The translations under genes and the position numbers were made by a program. A DNA stretch of 64,000 nucleotides from G965197405 sp965197405. Its GTDB lineage: Bacteria > Chloroflexota > Dehalococcoidia > Lucifugimonadales > JAGWBF01. The notes below the pieces were generated by a model. It did not search any database. It saw nothing but the letters and a program-made list of their open reading frames with translations, and was not told where the DNA came from. Location of the stretch: contig OZ240206.1 of the NCBI GenBank assembly GCA_965197405.1, positions 2,108,001 through 2,172,000 on the forward strand, written 5' to 3'. The number at the start of each line of letters is the position of its first letter. The stretch's first letter is position 1. Below are positions 8,008 through 16,899 of the stretch, in pieces.

Positions 8008-9465
8008 GTCGTCGTGTACACGCTGGCTGGCTCCTTCCAGTCTGTGACCTCACAAGACCGCCCCAGGGAAGAGTGCGGGGTGGTAGGCCTGTATACACCT
8101 GGGCATGAGGCCAGCCGCATCGCCTTCTTCGGCCTCTTTGCCCTCCAGCATCGCGGCCAGGAAAGCGCCGGCATAGCTGCCTCCGACGGCAGCGCCATAA
8201 AGGTCCACTCCCGCATGGGCCTTATCACCCAGGCCTTCCGGGAGGAGGACCTCCACCCCCTCTCGGGCGACATGGCTATAGGCCACACCCGCTACTCTAC
8301 CATCGGTTCCAGCAAGGCCGACAACGCCCAGCCCTTCCTGGTCAAGGGCGTTCACGGGGACCTGGCCCTTGGACATAACGGCAACGTGATTAACGCCCTT
8401 CAGCTTCAGCTGGAGCTCCGGGAGCAGTGGGGCTGCAACTTCACCTCCACCACCGACTCCGAGGTCATAGCCTATCTCCTCGCCAACGCCCCCGGACAGA
8501 CCTGGGAGGAGCGCATTTCTCACTGTATGCGCAACCTTCAGGGGGCCTTTTCCGCCGTAGCCCTCACCCATGACACTATTATGGGCATACGGGATCCCCT
8601 GGGGGTGAGACCCCTGTGTATAGGCAAGCTCAACGGGGGATGGGTCATAGCCTCCGAGAGTTGCGCTCTGGACCACCTGGGGGCGACCCTCCTGCGTGAG
8701 TTGGAACCGGGCGAGGCGGTGCTGATAGATAAAGACGGGCTGAGGTCCTTTATCTGGCCGGGCGCGGCGGGTCGCCGGGCCTCCTGCGTGTTCGAGTTGA
8801 TCTACTTTGCCCGCCCCGACAGCATCCTGGACGACAAGCTGGTATACACCACGCGCAAGGCTATGGGCGGCCAGCTTGCCCGGGAGCATCCGGCGGACGC
8901 GGACGTGGTGATAGGGATACCCGACTCGGCCACCGCTGCTGCCGTGGGCTATGCCCAAGAGTCGAGTATACCCTACAGCGAGGGCCTGGTGAAGAACCGG
9001 TACGTGGGCCGCACCTTCATAGAGCCTGACCAGAGGCTGCGAGACTTGGGGGTGGGCCTCAAGTTCAACCCCCTGTCTGAAGTCGTCAGCGGGAAACGGG
9101 TGGTCCTGGTGGACGATAGCATCGTGCGCGGCACCACGACACCCCACGTCGTCAGCCTGCTCCGGAGAGCCGGGGCGCTCGAAGTCCACATGCGGGTGTG
9201 CGCTCCGCCGATACGCCACCCCTGCCACCTGGGTGTGGACATGGCTACCCGGGGAGAGCTGATAGCCGCGAACAAGAGTGGGGAAGGGATAAGGCGGTTC
9301 ATAGGCGCCGATTCCCTGGGCTACCTGAGCATCGGTGGACTGCTGAAGGTAGTGGGAGGGTCCGGCGGCGGCTTCTGCGATGCCTGCTTCACCGGCAACT
9401 ACCCCATACCCGTCCAACTGGAGATGGACAAGCTGGTGCTGGAACACCCCCAGGCCTCCCAGTAG
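7999..9465 (+). CDS. purF: Amidophosphoribosyltransferase
   Basis: First committed step of purine synthesis: converts PRPP and glutamine to phosphoribosylamine. The Ntn-glutaminase nucleophile is the Cys in REECGVVGLY (residue 26 from the GTG at 7999), with ALQHRGQESAG and GHTRYST nearby. The PRPP loop VVLVDDSIVRGTTT is in the C-terminal half. Four Cys (RRASCVFE, PIRHPCHLG, FCDACF) match the [4Fe-4S] ligands of the Bacillus subtilis-type enzyme. The exact start is unclear: GTG 7999 overlaps a putative -10 box and GTG 8014 would give 483 residues. purM and purH follow on the same strand. Confidence 0.95.
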   Translation: MYNVVVYTLAGSFQSVTSQDRPREECGVVGLYTPGHEASRIAFFGLFALQHRGQESAGIAASDGSAIKVHSRMGLITQAFREEDLHPLSGDMAIGHTRYSTIGSSKADNAQPFLVKGVHGDLALGHNGNVINALQLQLELREQWGCNFTSTTDSEVIAYLLANAPGQTWEERISHCMRNLQGAFSAVALTHDTIMGIRDPLGVRPLCIGKLNGGWVIASESCALDHLGATLLRELEPGEAVLIDKDGLRSFIWPGAAGRRASCVFELIYFARPDSILDDKLVYTTRKAMGGQLAREHPADADVVIGIPDSATAAAVGYAQESSIPYSEGLVKNRYVGRTFIEPDQRLRDLGVGLKFNPLSEVVSGKRVVLVDDSIVRGTTTPHVVSLLRRAGALEVHMRVCAPPIRHPCHLGVDMATRGELIAANKSGEGIRRFIGADSLGYLSIGGLLKVVGGSGGGFCDACFTGNYPIPVQLEMDKLVLEHPQASQ

Positions 9466-9586
9466 CGCCGGGGCGCTCGCCCTCCACTCCATCCTTTTTG
9501 CCCCGCTCCCTTCCTTGACGCCGGATGCCTTTGGTGCTATACAGTCCTTGTTTCTACCATGAAAATAGCCTGCAACCTCCATGCCG

Positions 9587-9680
9587 TCATTCCGGCCCCC
9601 GTATCCAGTACGGGGCAGGCTTTGAGCCGGAATCCATATCCCCGGCTTCTGGACTCCCGCTTTCGCGGGAGTGACGGTGG
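9587..9680. repeat. Hairpin spacer repeat
   Basis: Repeat block beginning GTCATTCCGGCCCC and containing ACTCCCGC-TTTC-GCGGGAGT (9653-9672). A closely similar block (CATTCCGGCCCC, GGGTCAGGCTTTGAGCCGG) occurs at 53680. It occupies most of the purF-purM gap. Confidence 0.75.
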
Positions 9681-9754
9681 AGAAGCCCAGCCGCCATTTT
9701 CATCTCTTTATATGGCCTTGTAAAGGTCATGGCGATTCTGCAGGAGGATGTGCC

Positions 9755-10774
9755 ATGCCCGGTGAGACATATCGTTCGGCGGGCGTTGACCTGGAGTCCC
9801 TTGACGGCTTGAAGGAAAAGATAGGCGCCTTCTCCCGGATTACCCACGGGCCCCAGGTAATAGACTCCACCGGCAGCTTCGCCGGAGCGTACCGGCTAGA
9901 GGGCTACAGGGAGCCTGTGCTGGTGTCCAGCGCCGACGGAGTTGGGACCAAGCTGAGGATAGGGTCGCTCCTGGGCCATTACGAGTCCCTGGGAATAGAC
10001 CTGGTGAACCTGAACGTCAACGATATTCTCACCCGCGGCGCCAAGCCCCTGTTTTTTCTGGACTACATATCCATGGGCAGCCTGGAGGCCCAGAGGACGG
10101 AGGCCCTGCTGCGGGGCATGGCCTGGGCGTGCCGGGAGGTCGGCTGCGCCCTCATAGGCGGCGAGACGGCCCAGATGCCGGGTGTGTACGTTGGAGACGC
10201 CTTCGACCTGGCGGGTTTTGTGGTGGGCGTCGTTGAGCGGGAGACCTTGATAGAAGGCTCGTCCATCAGGGAGGGCGACGCACTTCTGGGGATACCCTCC
10301 AGTGGCGTCCACACCAACGGCTTCTCCCTGGTGCATCGTGTCTTCAAGACGGAGGAAGGCCCAGCGGTGCTGCACCGCCGCTACGAAGAGCTGAAGCACA
10401 CCCTGGGCGAAGAGCTCCTGGTCCCCCACAGGTGCTATCATCCCGTCCTGGAGCCGGTGCTGCCCCTCATAAAAGGTATGGCCCACATCACGGGCGGCGG
10501 TCTGGTGGGCAACATGCCCAGGGTGCTCCCGGAGGACCTGGCCGCCAGGTTCTTCCTGGACTCATGGGAGGTACACCCCATCTTCGGCATCATCCAGAGG
10601 GAAGGCAACGTGGCGCCGGATGAGATGTTCCGGGTCTTCAACATGGGCCTGGGCATGGTGCTGGCGTGCGACCCGGACAGCGTGGGCCGTATTCAGGCCG
10701 CGGTCCCCGACGCCAGAGTGGTGGGAGAGGTGGCCCATCAGGGGGACGGGGACCCGGTGGTGATTGAGACATAG
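9755..10774 (+). CDS. purM: Phosphoribosylformylglycinamidine cyclo-ligase (AIR synthetase)
   Basis: A 339-residue PurM that closes the imidazole ring of AIR using ATP. Family landmarks are YRSAGVDLESLDG at the N-terminus, SSADGVGTKLRIG, MNDILTRGA-type NVNDILTRGAKPLFFLDY, and GGETAQMPGVY. The ATG at 9755 is chosen because CAGGAGGA lies just upstream; an in-frame codon at 9671 falls inside the repeat. It is about 290 bases downstream of purF and followed almost directly by purH. Confidence 0.95.
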   Translation: MPGETYRSAGVDLESLDGLKEKIGAFSRITHGPQVIDSTGSFAGAYRLEGYREPVLVSSADGVGTKLRIGSLLGHYESLGIDLVNLNVNDILTRGAKPLFFLDYISMGSLEAQRTEALLRGMAWACREVGCALIGGETAQMPGVYVGDAFDLAGFVVGVVERETLIEGSSIREGDALLGIPSSGVHTNGFSLVHRVFKTEEGPAVLHRRYEELKHTLGEELLVPHRCYHPVLEPVLPLIKGMAHITGGGLVGNMPRVLPEDLAARFFLDSWEVHPIFGIIQREGNVAPDEMFRVFNMGLGMVLACDPDSVGRIQAAVPDARVVGEVAHQGDGDPVVIET

Positions 10775-10802
10775 AATACACTTCACCCGACGGGGGACGC
10801 TT

Positions 10803-12332
10803 TTGAAAGCACTTATCAGCGTTTACGACAAGACTGGAATCGTAGAGTTCGCCCGGCTGCTGCACCAGGCCGGGGTGGACCTGGTCAGCACCGGCGGCAC
10901 TCATCGGACTCTCTCCCAGGAGGCAGGTCTTCCCGTCCAGCAGGTCTCCGACCTTACCGGATTTCCCGAAATACTGGATGGCCGGGTCAAGACCCTCCAT
11001 CCCCGGATTCACGGCGGGCTTCTGGCGCGGCGGGACAGCCCTGAACACATGGAAGAGCTGGGCAGGCAGGGGATTGATACTATAGACATGGTGGTGGTGA
11101 ACCTGTACCCCTTCGTGGATACCGTCAGCAGGCCCAATGTCACCCTCGACGACGCCCTGGAGAATATAGACATCGGCGGCCCCACCCTTCTGAGAGCGGG
11201 GGCCAAGAACTTTCCATCCGTAGTCGTGGTAGTGGACCCCGCCGACTACCAGTGGGTCGCCGAGCGGGTATCGAGTTCCAGCCTGAGCGCGGAAGAGCGC
11301 CGCCACCTGGCCTATAAGGCCTTTCACCACGTCTCTGAGTACGACACCGCCGTGGCCGAGTACCTGTACCAGGACGGGGAAGAGGGACCACCCCGGGAGC
11401 TGACCCTCAGCTACCGGAGGCTGCAAGAGCTGCGCTACGGGGAGAACCCCCACCAGACCGCCGGCCTTTACGTGCCGGCGTCCGGGGGCAGTGGCGGCGT
11501 GGCCGGGGCGCGCCAGCTTCATGGGAGGGAGACTTCCTTCAATAACCTCATGGACGCCGACGCCGCCTGGCGCACGGCGAGCGATTTCGATGAGACGGCG
11601 GTGGTGGTTATCAAGCATACCAACCCCTGCGGTCTGGCCTGCCACCCCGACCAGTCGGAGGCGTACCGCAGGGCCCACTCCGGGGATACCGTGTCGGCCT
11701 TCGGAGGCATCGTGGGCTTTAACCGTACCGTTACGGCTGAAACCGCTCAGGAGATGAGCGACGTATTCTATGAAGTAGTTGTGGCGCCCGGCTATGAGCC
11801 TGACGCCCTGGAGGTGCTACAGAAACGGCGCAACCTGCGGGTCCTGGCCGTGCCTTCCCTCGAGGGCGGCGAAACGGCGTATGACCTCCGCCCCCTGAGC
11901 GGAGGCCTGCTGGTGCAGACCAGGGACGCCATAGCAGAGGACCCCTCTTCGTGGAAGACAGTAACCGAGCGCGCCCCAACGCAGGAGCAGCTTGAGGACT
12001 TGGCCTTTGCCTGGAAGGTCGCGAAGCACGTGAAGTCCAACGCCATCGTCCTCGCCAGGGATAGCACTCTCCTGGGCATGGGAGCGGGCCAGCCCAACCG
12101 AGTGACCAGCGTCCACCTAGCCCTACGCATCGCAGGGGACAGGTCAAAGGGCAGCGTCATGGCCTCCGACGCCTTCTTCCCCTTCCCGGACAACATCGCC
12201 CTGGCCGCCGAGGGCGGAGTGGTCGCCATAGCGCAGCCGGGAGGCTCCATCAGGGATGAGGAAGTAATAGAGGCAGCCAATAAGCTCCATATAGCGATGG
12301 TGTTTACCGCGGTCAGGCACTTCAAGCACTAG
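10803..12332 (+). CDS. purH: Bifunctional AICAR formyltransferase/IMP cyclohydrolase
   Basis: A 509-residue enzyme doing the last two steps of IMP synthesis. The N-terminal MGS-like cyclohydrolase domain starts KALISVYDKTGIVEFARLL and holds DGRVKTLHPRIHGGLLARR. The transformylase domain follows, with YGENPHQTAGLY and the catalytic VVIKHTNPCG. The start is taken as TTG at 10803, preceded by GGGGGAC, because it aligns with the normal N-terminus; an upstream TTG at 10764 would overlap purM. The C-terminus FTAVRHFKH is canonical. Confidence 0.95.
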   Translation: MKALISVYDKTGIVEFARLLHQAGVDLVSTGGTHRTLSQEAGLPVQQVSDLTGFPEILDGRVKTLHPRIHGGLLARRDSPEHMEELGRQGIDTIDMVVVNLYPFVDTVSRPNVTLDDALENIDIGGPTLLRAGAKNFPSVVVVVDPADYQWVAERVSSSSLSAEERRHLAYKAFHHVSEYDTAVAEYLYQDGEEGPPRELTLSYRRLQELRYGENPHQTAGLYVPASGGSGGVAGARQLHGRETSFNNLMDADAAWRTASDFDETAVVVIKHTNPCGLACHPDQSEAYRRAHSGDTVSAFGGIVGFNRTVTAETAQEMSDVFYEVVVAPGYEPDALEVLQKRRNLRVLAVPSLEGGETAYDLRPLSGGLLVQTRDAIAEDPSSWKTVTERAPTQEQLEDLAFAWKVAKHVKSNAIVLARDSTLLGMGAGQPNRVTSVHLALRIAGDRSKGSVMASDAFFPFPDNIALAAEGGVVAIAQPGGSIRDEEVIEAANKLHIAMVFTAVRHFKH

Positions 12333-12361
12333 GTAGGGATAGACGCAGGGGGTGAGTGAGA

Positions 12362-13111
12362 ATGAGGGCTACCGTAGATATAGTGATACCGGTATACAAC
12401 GAGGAGAAGGACCTTCCCCGCAGTATTGACATATTGACCAAGTTCCTGAAGGGGAACCTGAAAAATCCCTGGCGCGTCATCATCGCCGATAATGGCTCCA
12501 ACGACAACACCTTCTCCATCGGCGAGATGCTGTCAAACAAGTACGCAGGCGTGACGTGCGTACACATACCGCAGAAGGGCAGGGGCCGTGCCCTGCGGCA
12601 GGTCTGGCTGGAGAGCGCCGCCGACATAGTGACCTACATGGACGTGGACCTCTCCACTGGCCTGAATCACCTGTCCCAACTGGTGGAGGCTATTGAGGAG
12701 GGGTCCCACATCGCCATTGGCAGCCGCCTCATGAAAGGCTCCAAGGTGAACCGGGGGTTCAAGCGAGAGTTCATCTCCCGGTCTTACAGCACGCTCATCA
12801 GGGCCATGTTCTTCACCCCATTCCGGGATGCCCAGTGCGGGTTCAAGGCCGTCAGCAACAGCACCGCCAGGGTGTTGGTGCCCCTCGTGAAGGACAACAA
12901 CTGGTTCTTCGATTCGGAGCTTCTTATCATAGCCGCCAGCCGAGGCTTCAAGATAAAGGAGATACCGGTACACTGGGACGACGACCCCGACAGCCGCGTC
13001 AGAATCATACGAACGGCCTGGGAGGACATAAAAGGTCTGCTTCGCCTGCGTCGCCCTGGCGGCATCCCCCCGGTCCCCTCGCCCAGCGTGGAGAAGACGA
13101 TGGTGGCTTAG
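12362..13111 (+). CDS. Family 2 glycosyltransferase, dolichyl-P-glucose synthase-like
   Basis: About 249 residues of a GT-A fold glycosyltransferase. It opens with TVDIVIPVYNEEKDLPRSI, then IIADNGSNDNT and the metal-binding YMDVDLSTGL. The segment FRDAQCGFKAVS and WFFDSELLIIA are typical of dolichyl-phosphate beta-glucosyltransferase/DPM1-like enzymes, which charge a polyprenyl phosphate with sugar at the inner membrane face. No transmembrane segment is apparent. ATG 12362 follows a GGGGGTG site; GTG 12356 is an alternative. It sits 29 bases after purH, possibly in the same transcript, without a functional link. Confidence 0.85.
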   Translation: MRATVDIVIPVYNEEKDLPRSIDILTKFLKGNLKNPWRVIIADNGSNDNTFSIGEMLSNKYAGVTCVHIPQKGRGRALRQVWLESAADIVTYMDVDLSTGLNHLSQLVEAIEEGSHIAIGSRLMKGSKVNRGFKREFISRSYSTLIRAMFFTPFRDAQCGFKAVSNSTARVLVPLVKDNNWFFDSELLIIAASRGFKIKEIPVHWDDDPDSRVRIIRTAWEDIKGLLRLRRPGGIPPVPSPSVEKTMVA

Positions 13112-13136
13112 TGGCGCCCCCTGCCGGACGGCCAGG

Positions 13137-14384
13137 CTACTGCCCCGCCCCGGATGACTGGACCAGCCGCCGGACCTCCCCCAGGTTCGAGTAGTGTACT
13201 ATCCCCTCCGGGTCCACCGCCACGTCCAGGTGGCAGTCTTCGACGACTATGCTATCGTCCCTCACCTGGTCAAGGTTGGGGCCGACTACCAGAATCCGTC
13301 GCATAAAGCCGGTGTTGAACTCGCAGCTTAGGAGGGAATCTCCAAGGGAGGGGTAAACGGCGCCTGAGACGAAGTGGACTCCCGTCGGCGCAACGTTGGA
13401 GGTAAAGACCTCGGGCCGCATACCCGGCCTGCTGTAGAGATATATAGGCCTGACCCCGGCCCGCTCCAGGCACGGGGGGTCTTCTTGCTCGAAGGACGAC
13501 TCGGGGTGCCCGTAGTTTTTACCGGCCTCGACCACGTTAAGCTCGTCGCAATTGCCCAGGCCGTTGTCCGGGACGTAAATCTTGCCGCTCCGGGGGTGGA
13601 ACGTATAGTCGAAGGGGTTGCGCAGCCCGTATGCAAATACCCTTGGGTCTGCCCCATCCTCATTGACGAAGGGGTTGCCGGGGGCCGGAGAGCCATCCCG
13701 CTTATTGAGGCGGAGTATCTTCCCCAGTGGGCTGCCCAGGTCCTGGGCTGGCTTCTTGAACTCCATCTCTCCCAGGGAGAGGTGGAGATACCCGTCAGGG
13801 CCGAAGTGGAGGTTCCCGGCGACGTGCCCGCAGACCTCCGGGTTCGTGTTCGGCAGGTCGCCCACGAGCAGGGTCGGGTCCTGCCCCTGGCCGTCAACGT
13901 CGGTGAAGCGCATGATGACGGGATGTCCGATGTCGTCCCGGGAGTCAACCGGCTCGATGAAGTAGACGTAGACGTAGCGGTTGTCCGTGAATTCCGGGTC
14001 TATGGCCAGGCCGAGGAGGCCGCATTCCCCGCGATGAAAGGCGTCAACGTGGGCGAACAGACTGGTCTGCCCATCGTCGAAGACGCGGATATTGCCGGTC
14101 TGGAACTCGTTGTAAAAGAGTCGCCCGTCGGGAGCAAAGGCCAGGGCCACGGGGAACTTGGCCTGCGTGACCAACTCCGACGTTACGTCTATGTCCGGCA
14201 CGTCGGTTGCGGGTGTAGGTGCGGGCGTCGCCTTGACTCGCCCTATCGTGGGTGTGGGGGTGGGCGCTGGTGTATCTGTAGCTGGCGGTGTGGCAGTGGG
14301 TACGGGTGTGTCCTTAGACACGCCGCACGCTGCTGCCAGGACGCCCGCTATCACGAGGACTGATAGGAGCAGGCCGCGGATCAC
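13137..14384 (-). CDS. PQQ-dependent sugar dehydrogenase-like lipoprotein
   Basis: A 415-residue exported protein of the glucose/sorbosone dehydrogenase (GSDH) beta-propeller family. A signal peptide ends in LAAACG, a lipobox with Cys20, followed by a Pro/Thr-rich spacer to about residue 65. The propeller begins LAFAPDGRLFYNEFQTGNIR, with LLGLAIDPEF, GNLHFGPDGYLHLSLGE, FAYGLRNPFDYTFHP and GKNYGHP, all typical of the family. The spacer suggests anchoring to a membrane with the propeller held away from it. Substrate and use of PQQ are not proven. The start is GTG. Confidence 0.85.
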   Translation of the reverse strand: MIRGLLLSVLVIAGVLAAACGVSKDTPVPTATPPATDTPAPTPTPTIGRVKATPAPTPATDVPDIDVTSELVTQAKFPVALAFAPDGRLFYNEFQTGNIRVFDDGQTSLFAHVDAFHRGECGLLGLAIDPEFTDNRYVYVYFIEPVDSRDDIGHPVIMRFTDVDGQGQDPTLLVGDLPNTNPEVCGHVAGNLHFGPDGYLHLSLGEMEFKKPAQDLGSPLGKILRLNKRDGSPAPGNPFVNEDGADPRVFAYGLRNPFDYTFHPRSGKIYVPDNGLGNCDELNVVEAGKNYGHPESSFEQEDPPCLERAGVRPIYLYSRPGMRPEVFTSNVAPTGVHFVSGAVYPSLGDSLLSCEFNTGFMRRILVVGPNLDQVRDDSIVVEDCHLDVAVDPEGIVHYSNLGEVRRLVQSSGAGQ

Positions 14385-14466
14385 TCCCTACAGCTTCCCG
14401 CAACTCGATTCGTTCGATTCACTACGAGGGTAATTGCCATTTGGCCTACCGTCGTCCCCATACCGG

Positions 14467-14747
14467 GCTATTCCTCCGGGGTTGTTTCAAAGTCGCTGCT
14501 ATCCAACCTGTCATACCATGAGAATACCCTTCGGCATACCCGCGAAAGCGGGTATCCAAGGCTACGACGTCCCTAGACTCCTCCTTTCGCGGAGTAACGG
14601 TGGGGAAGCCCGGCCTCTATTTTCATGTTTATACGTGGCCTTAGCAAGGCCATCCGCAATTCTGAGCGGAGAGAAGAATCTCAGTTACAAGGGAGAGACC
14701 CTTCGCTGCGCTCAGGGTGACAATGAAAAGGCCCTGAGCTATTCCTC
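14467..14747. mobile_element. MITE-A composite with nested hairpin repeat
   Basis: The right end GACAATGAAAAGGCCCTG (to 14736) is that of MITE-A. The left end near 14477 (CGGGGTTGTTTCAAAG) is a worn match. GCTATTCCTC occurs on both sides, 14467-14476 and 14738-14747. Between them lie the hairpin ATACCCGC-GAAA-GCGGGTAT (14536-14555) and a second palindrome near 14580, apparently nested. This accounts for the whole 354-base spacer; no gene is visible. Confidence 0.55.
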
Positions 14748-15473
14748 CAGAAGCCTGTCCAGCAGATCGTTGACCGGGGCCAAGCTCTGATAGATACGCT
14801 GTACGTCCTGGGCGCTCAGTATAACGGTGGAATCGCCTATCTCGTGGAAAGAGCCGGTGAGGTGGGGCCGCAGGTGGGCCTCCGCCTTCCTCGTGTCCCC
14901 CTCGTCGGCGATAACTAGAAAGGGTTTGGAGCGCTGGGTGTCATAGGCGTGCTTCAGGTTGGAGAGGCCGCTTTCCAGGCTGCCCTTGCTCTGCACTTCG
15001 AACACGTGGCTGATGCGCGGCGAGATGGCCTTATCCTTCCACACCACATCGTAGCGCCTGGGGCCTTCCCTGTACTCCTCGCGGGCATATTTGCCCAGCA
15101 TCTCGCCTATCTTCATCAGCCTGCGGCGGATGTCGTTGTGGGATAGACGGGGCTTGTCCTTGTTCGCGAAAAGGAAAAGCTGTACGGGCATGTCCTCGTT
15201 CTGCGCTCGCTCTTTCCCGGCGTCGGTAAGCCTCCAGCACCTGGCGGTACGGTCTATCTCGCCTCGATGGGCCAGCTGACTCGCCGCTTCCTGGACCCTG
15301 CCGTGCCACCTGCTGCGGTTGGCGCCGGTGCGGGACTTCAGGTCTTCGGGCGTGAGCGATGGGAAATAGGAAGCCAGGGCATGATAAAGAGACCGTGGCC
15401 TAGCCTCCCCACCCACCGCCTTCAACTCGAGGAGTATGGGCACCTCCAGCCGGGAAACTTCCGGGAAAGGCAT
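14739..15473 (-). CDS. Mrr-like restriction nuclease-type protein
   Basis: A 244-residue protein. Residues 1-90 look like the winged-helix N-terminal domain of Mrr-type restriction proteins (PILLELKAVGGEARPRSLYHAL, then WHGRVQEAASQLAHRGEIDR and WRLTDAGKER). The C-terminal part has a nuclease-like pattern: RRYDVVWKD, ISHVFEVQSKGSLESGLSNL (a D/ExK-type Glu-x-Gln-x-Lys), and KPFLVIADE. It could instead be a DNA-binding protein with a decayed nuclease core. A 55-codon gene precedes it by eight bases, and AAGGGGT precedes the ATG. Its stop codon touches a MITE-A right end. Confidence 0.65.
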   Translation of the reverse strand: MPFPEVSRLEVPILLELKAVGGEARPRSLYHALASYFPSLTPEDLKSRTGANRSRWHGRVQEAASQLAHRGEIDRTARCWRLTDAGKERAQNEDMPVQLFLFANKDKPRLSHNDIRRRLMKIGEMLGKYAREEYREGPRRYDVVWKDKAISPRISHVFEVQSKGSLESGLSNLKHAYDTQRSKPFLVIADEGDTRKAEAHLRPHLTGSFHEIGDSTVILSAQDVQRIYQSLAPVNDLLDRLLEE

Positions 15474-15481
15474 GACACCCC

Positions 15482-15649
15482 TTAGCTCTGGGCCGGCTCC
15501 AGCCGTATCCTCTTCCCGTCAACGACTACCCTTATGTCCATACCGGTCTGATTGGACACGCTAAAGGACATGGGAGGTAATATAGGTGCAGGGCTGAGCT
15601 TCAAGGAGCCGTTTTGTTGAGACTTAATCACAATTGTTTCTCTTGCCAT
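15482..15649 (-). CDS. Small conserved-looking protein upstream of Mrr-like gene
   Basis: A 55-residue open frame with a good ribosome site (GGGGAGAT) three bases before its ATG. It begins MARETIVIKSQQNGSLKLSP and ends VVVDGKRIRLEPAQS. It looks like a compact beta-rich protein; I know no family. The eight-base gap to the Mrr-like gene implies co-expression. Confidence 0.6.
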   Translation of the reverse strand: MARETIVIKSQQNGSLKLSPAPILPPMSFSVSNQTGMDIRVVVDGKRIRLEPAQS

Positions 15650-15814
15650 ATCTCCCCTACCTCAAAATAGTATAGGGCCGAGCAGCTTATAATATAACAC
15701 ATACTACGTAATACCACTATACGAGACAGAAAATCGGGCGTCTTGACTTGGGAGGGGAACACGACAATAATACGGTATCAAATCTTTATGGCAGGAAGTG
15801 CCGAGGAGGCTATC

Positions 15815-16804
15815 ATGGTGGAAGACAAGGCGCTGCTGATGGAGATGCTGAGGCGGATGCTGCGTATCCGCCGCTTCGAGGAGCAGGTGCTGGAGCTGTC
15901 GGACCGGGGCGAGCTCTCCGGGGCCGCCCACTCCTACATCGGCGAGGAAGCGGTGGCGGTGGGAGCCTGCCTGGCCCTGCGAGACGACGACTGGATGACC
16001 GGCAATCACCGCTCTCATGGCCATCCCATCGCCAAGGGCGGAGACGTGAACAAGGCGATGGCCGAGCTTCTGGGCAAGCGCACCGGCTATTGCAAAGGCA
16101 AGGGAGGCTCGATGCACCTGGCCGACTTCAGCATTGGTATCCTCGGCGAGTCCGGCATCCTGGGTTCCTCCATCCCCACCGCCGTAGGCGCTGCCCTGGG
16201 CAGCAAGCTCCAGGGCAACGACAGGGTGGCCGCGGCCTTCTTCGGCGATGGAGCAAGCAATGAGGGAGCCTTCCACGAGTCCATCAACCTGGCGGCTGTC
16301 TGGAAGCTCCCGGTCATCTTTCTGTGTGAGAACAACCAGTACGCGGTGACCAGCAGCTTCAAGAACATGGTTGCCACCGAGAATATCTCTGACCGCTCGG
16401 CGGGCTACAACATCCCGGGTGTCCTCGTAGACGGCCAAGACGCGATCGCCATGTACGAGGCGATGTCTGCGGCGGTGTCCAGGGCGCGGGCGGGCCAGGG
16501 TCCGTCCTTGATAGAGGGCAGGACGTACCGCTACTACGAGCACTCCCTGGGCCTGGGCCGTATCGTACGCTCGCCCTATCGTGAGGATGAGGAGATTGAC
16601 CAGTGGAGGATGCGGGACCCCATTGACATCCACGAAGAGCGGCTCCTCTCCCAGGGCATCGCCACCCAGCAGGAGATTGACCGGATGGACGACGAGGTCA
16701 AGGCGCAAATCGCGGAGGCGATGGAGTTCGCCCGTCAAAGCCCGTACCCGGACCCCTCGGAGCTATTCGAGGATATGTTCGCCAATCCCATTCCATTGGA
16801 GTAG
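15815..16804 (+). CDS. acoA: Acetoin/pyruvate dehydrogenase E1 component, alpha subunit
   Basis: A 329-residue thiamine-diphosphate enzyme subunit that decarboxylates a 2-oxo substrate or cleaves acetoin. The TPP motif GDGASNEGAFHESINLAAV and downstream CENNQYAV are present, as are AHSYIGEEAVAVG and the loop YYEHSLGLGR. The ATG at 15815 follows GAGGAGG; longer in-frame starts (15743, 15788) lack a better site. The presence of acoX at the operon end favours the acetoin dehydrogenase branch over pyruvate dehydrogenase, but the two are hard to separate by sequence. The E1 beta gene starts 95 bases downstream. Confidence 0.82.
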   Translation: MVEDKALLMEMLRRMLRIRRFEEQVLELSDRGELSGAAHSYIGEEAVAVGACLALRDDDWMTGNHRSHGHPIAKGGDVNKAMAELLGKRTGYCKGKGGSMHLADFSIGILGESGILGSSIPTAVGAALGSKLQGNDRVAAAFFGDGASNEGAFHESINLAAVWKLPVIFLCENNQYAVTSSFKNMVATENISDRSAGYNIPGVLVDGQDAIAMYEAMSAAVSRARAGQGPSLIEGRTYRYYEHSLGLGRIVRSPYREDEEIDQWRMRDPIDIHEERLLSQGIATQQEIDRMDDEVKAQIAEAMEFARQSPYPDPSELFEDMFANPIPLE

Positions 16805-16899
16805 GCGGCATCGCGGGCAAGCGCCACACGCCAGGCCCCCGGCTACCCTTGCTCCCGTCAACGTGGGCCGGCCCATCCCGATAATTAGTGAGGTGAGGC

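Noticed and set aside
8050..9582. 510-codon open frame opposite purF
   Set aside because: Shadow frame caused by codon bias; purF is unambiguous.
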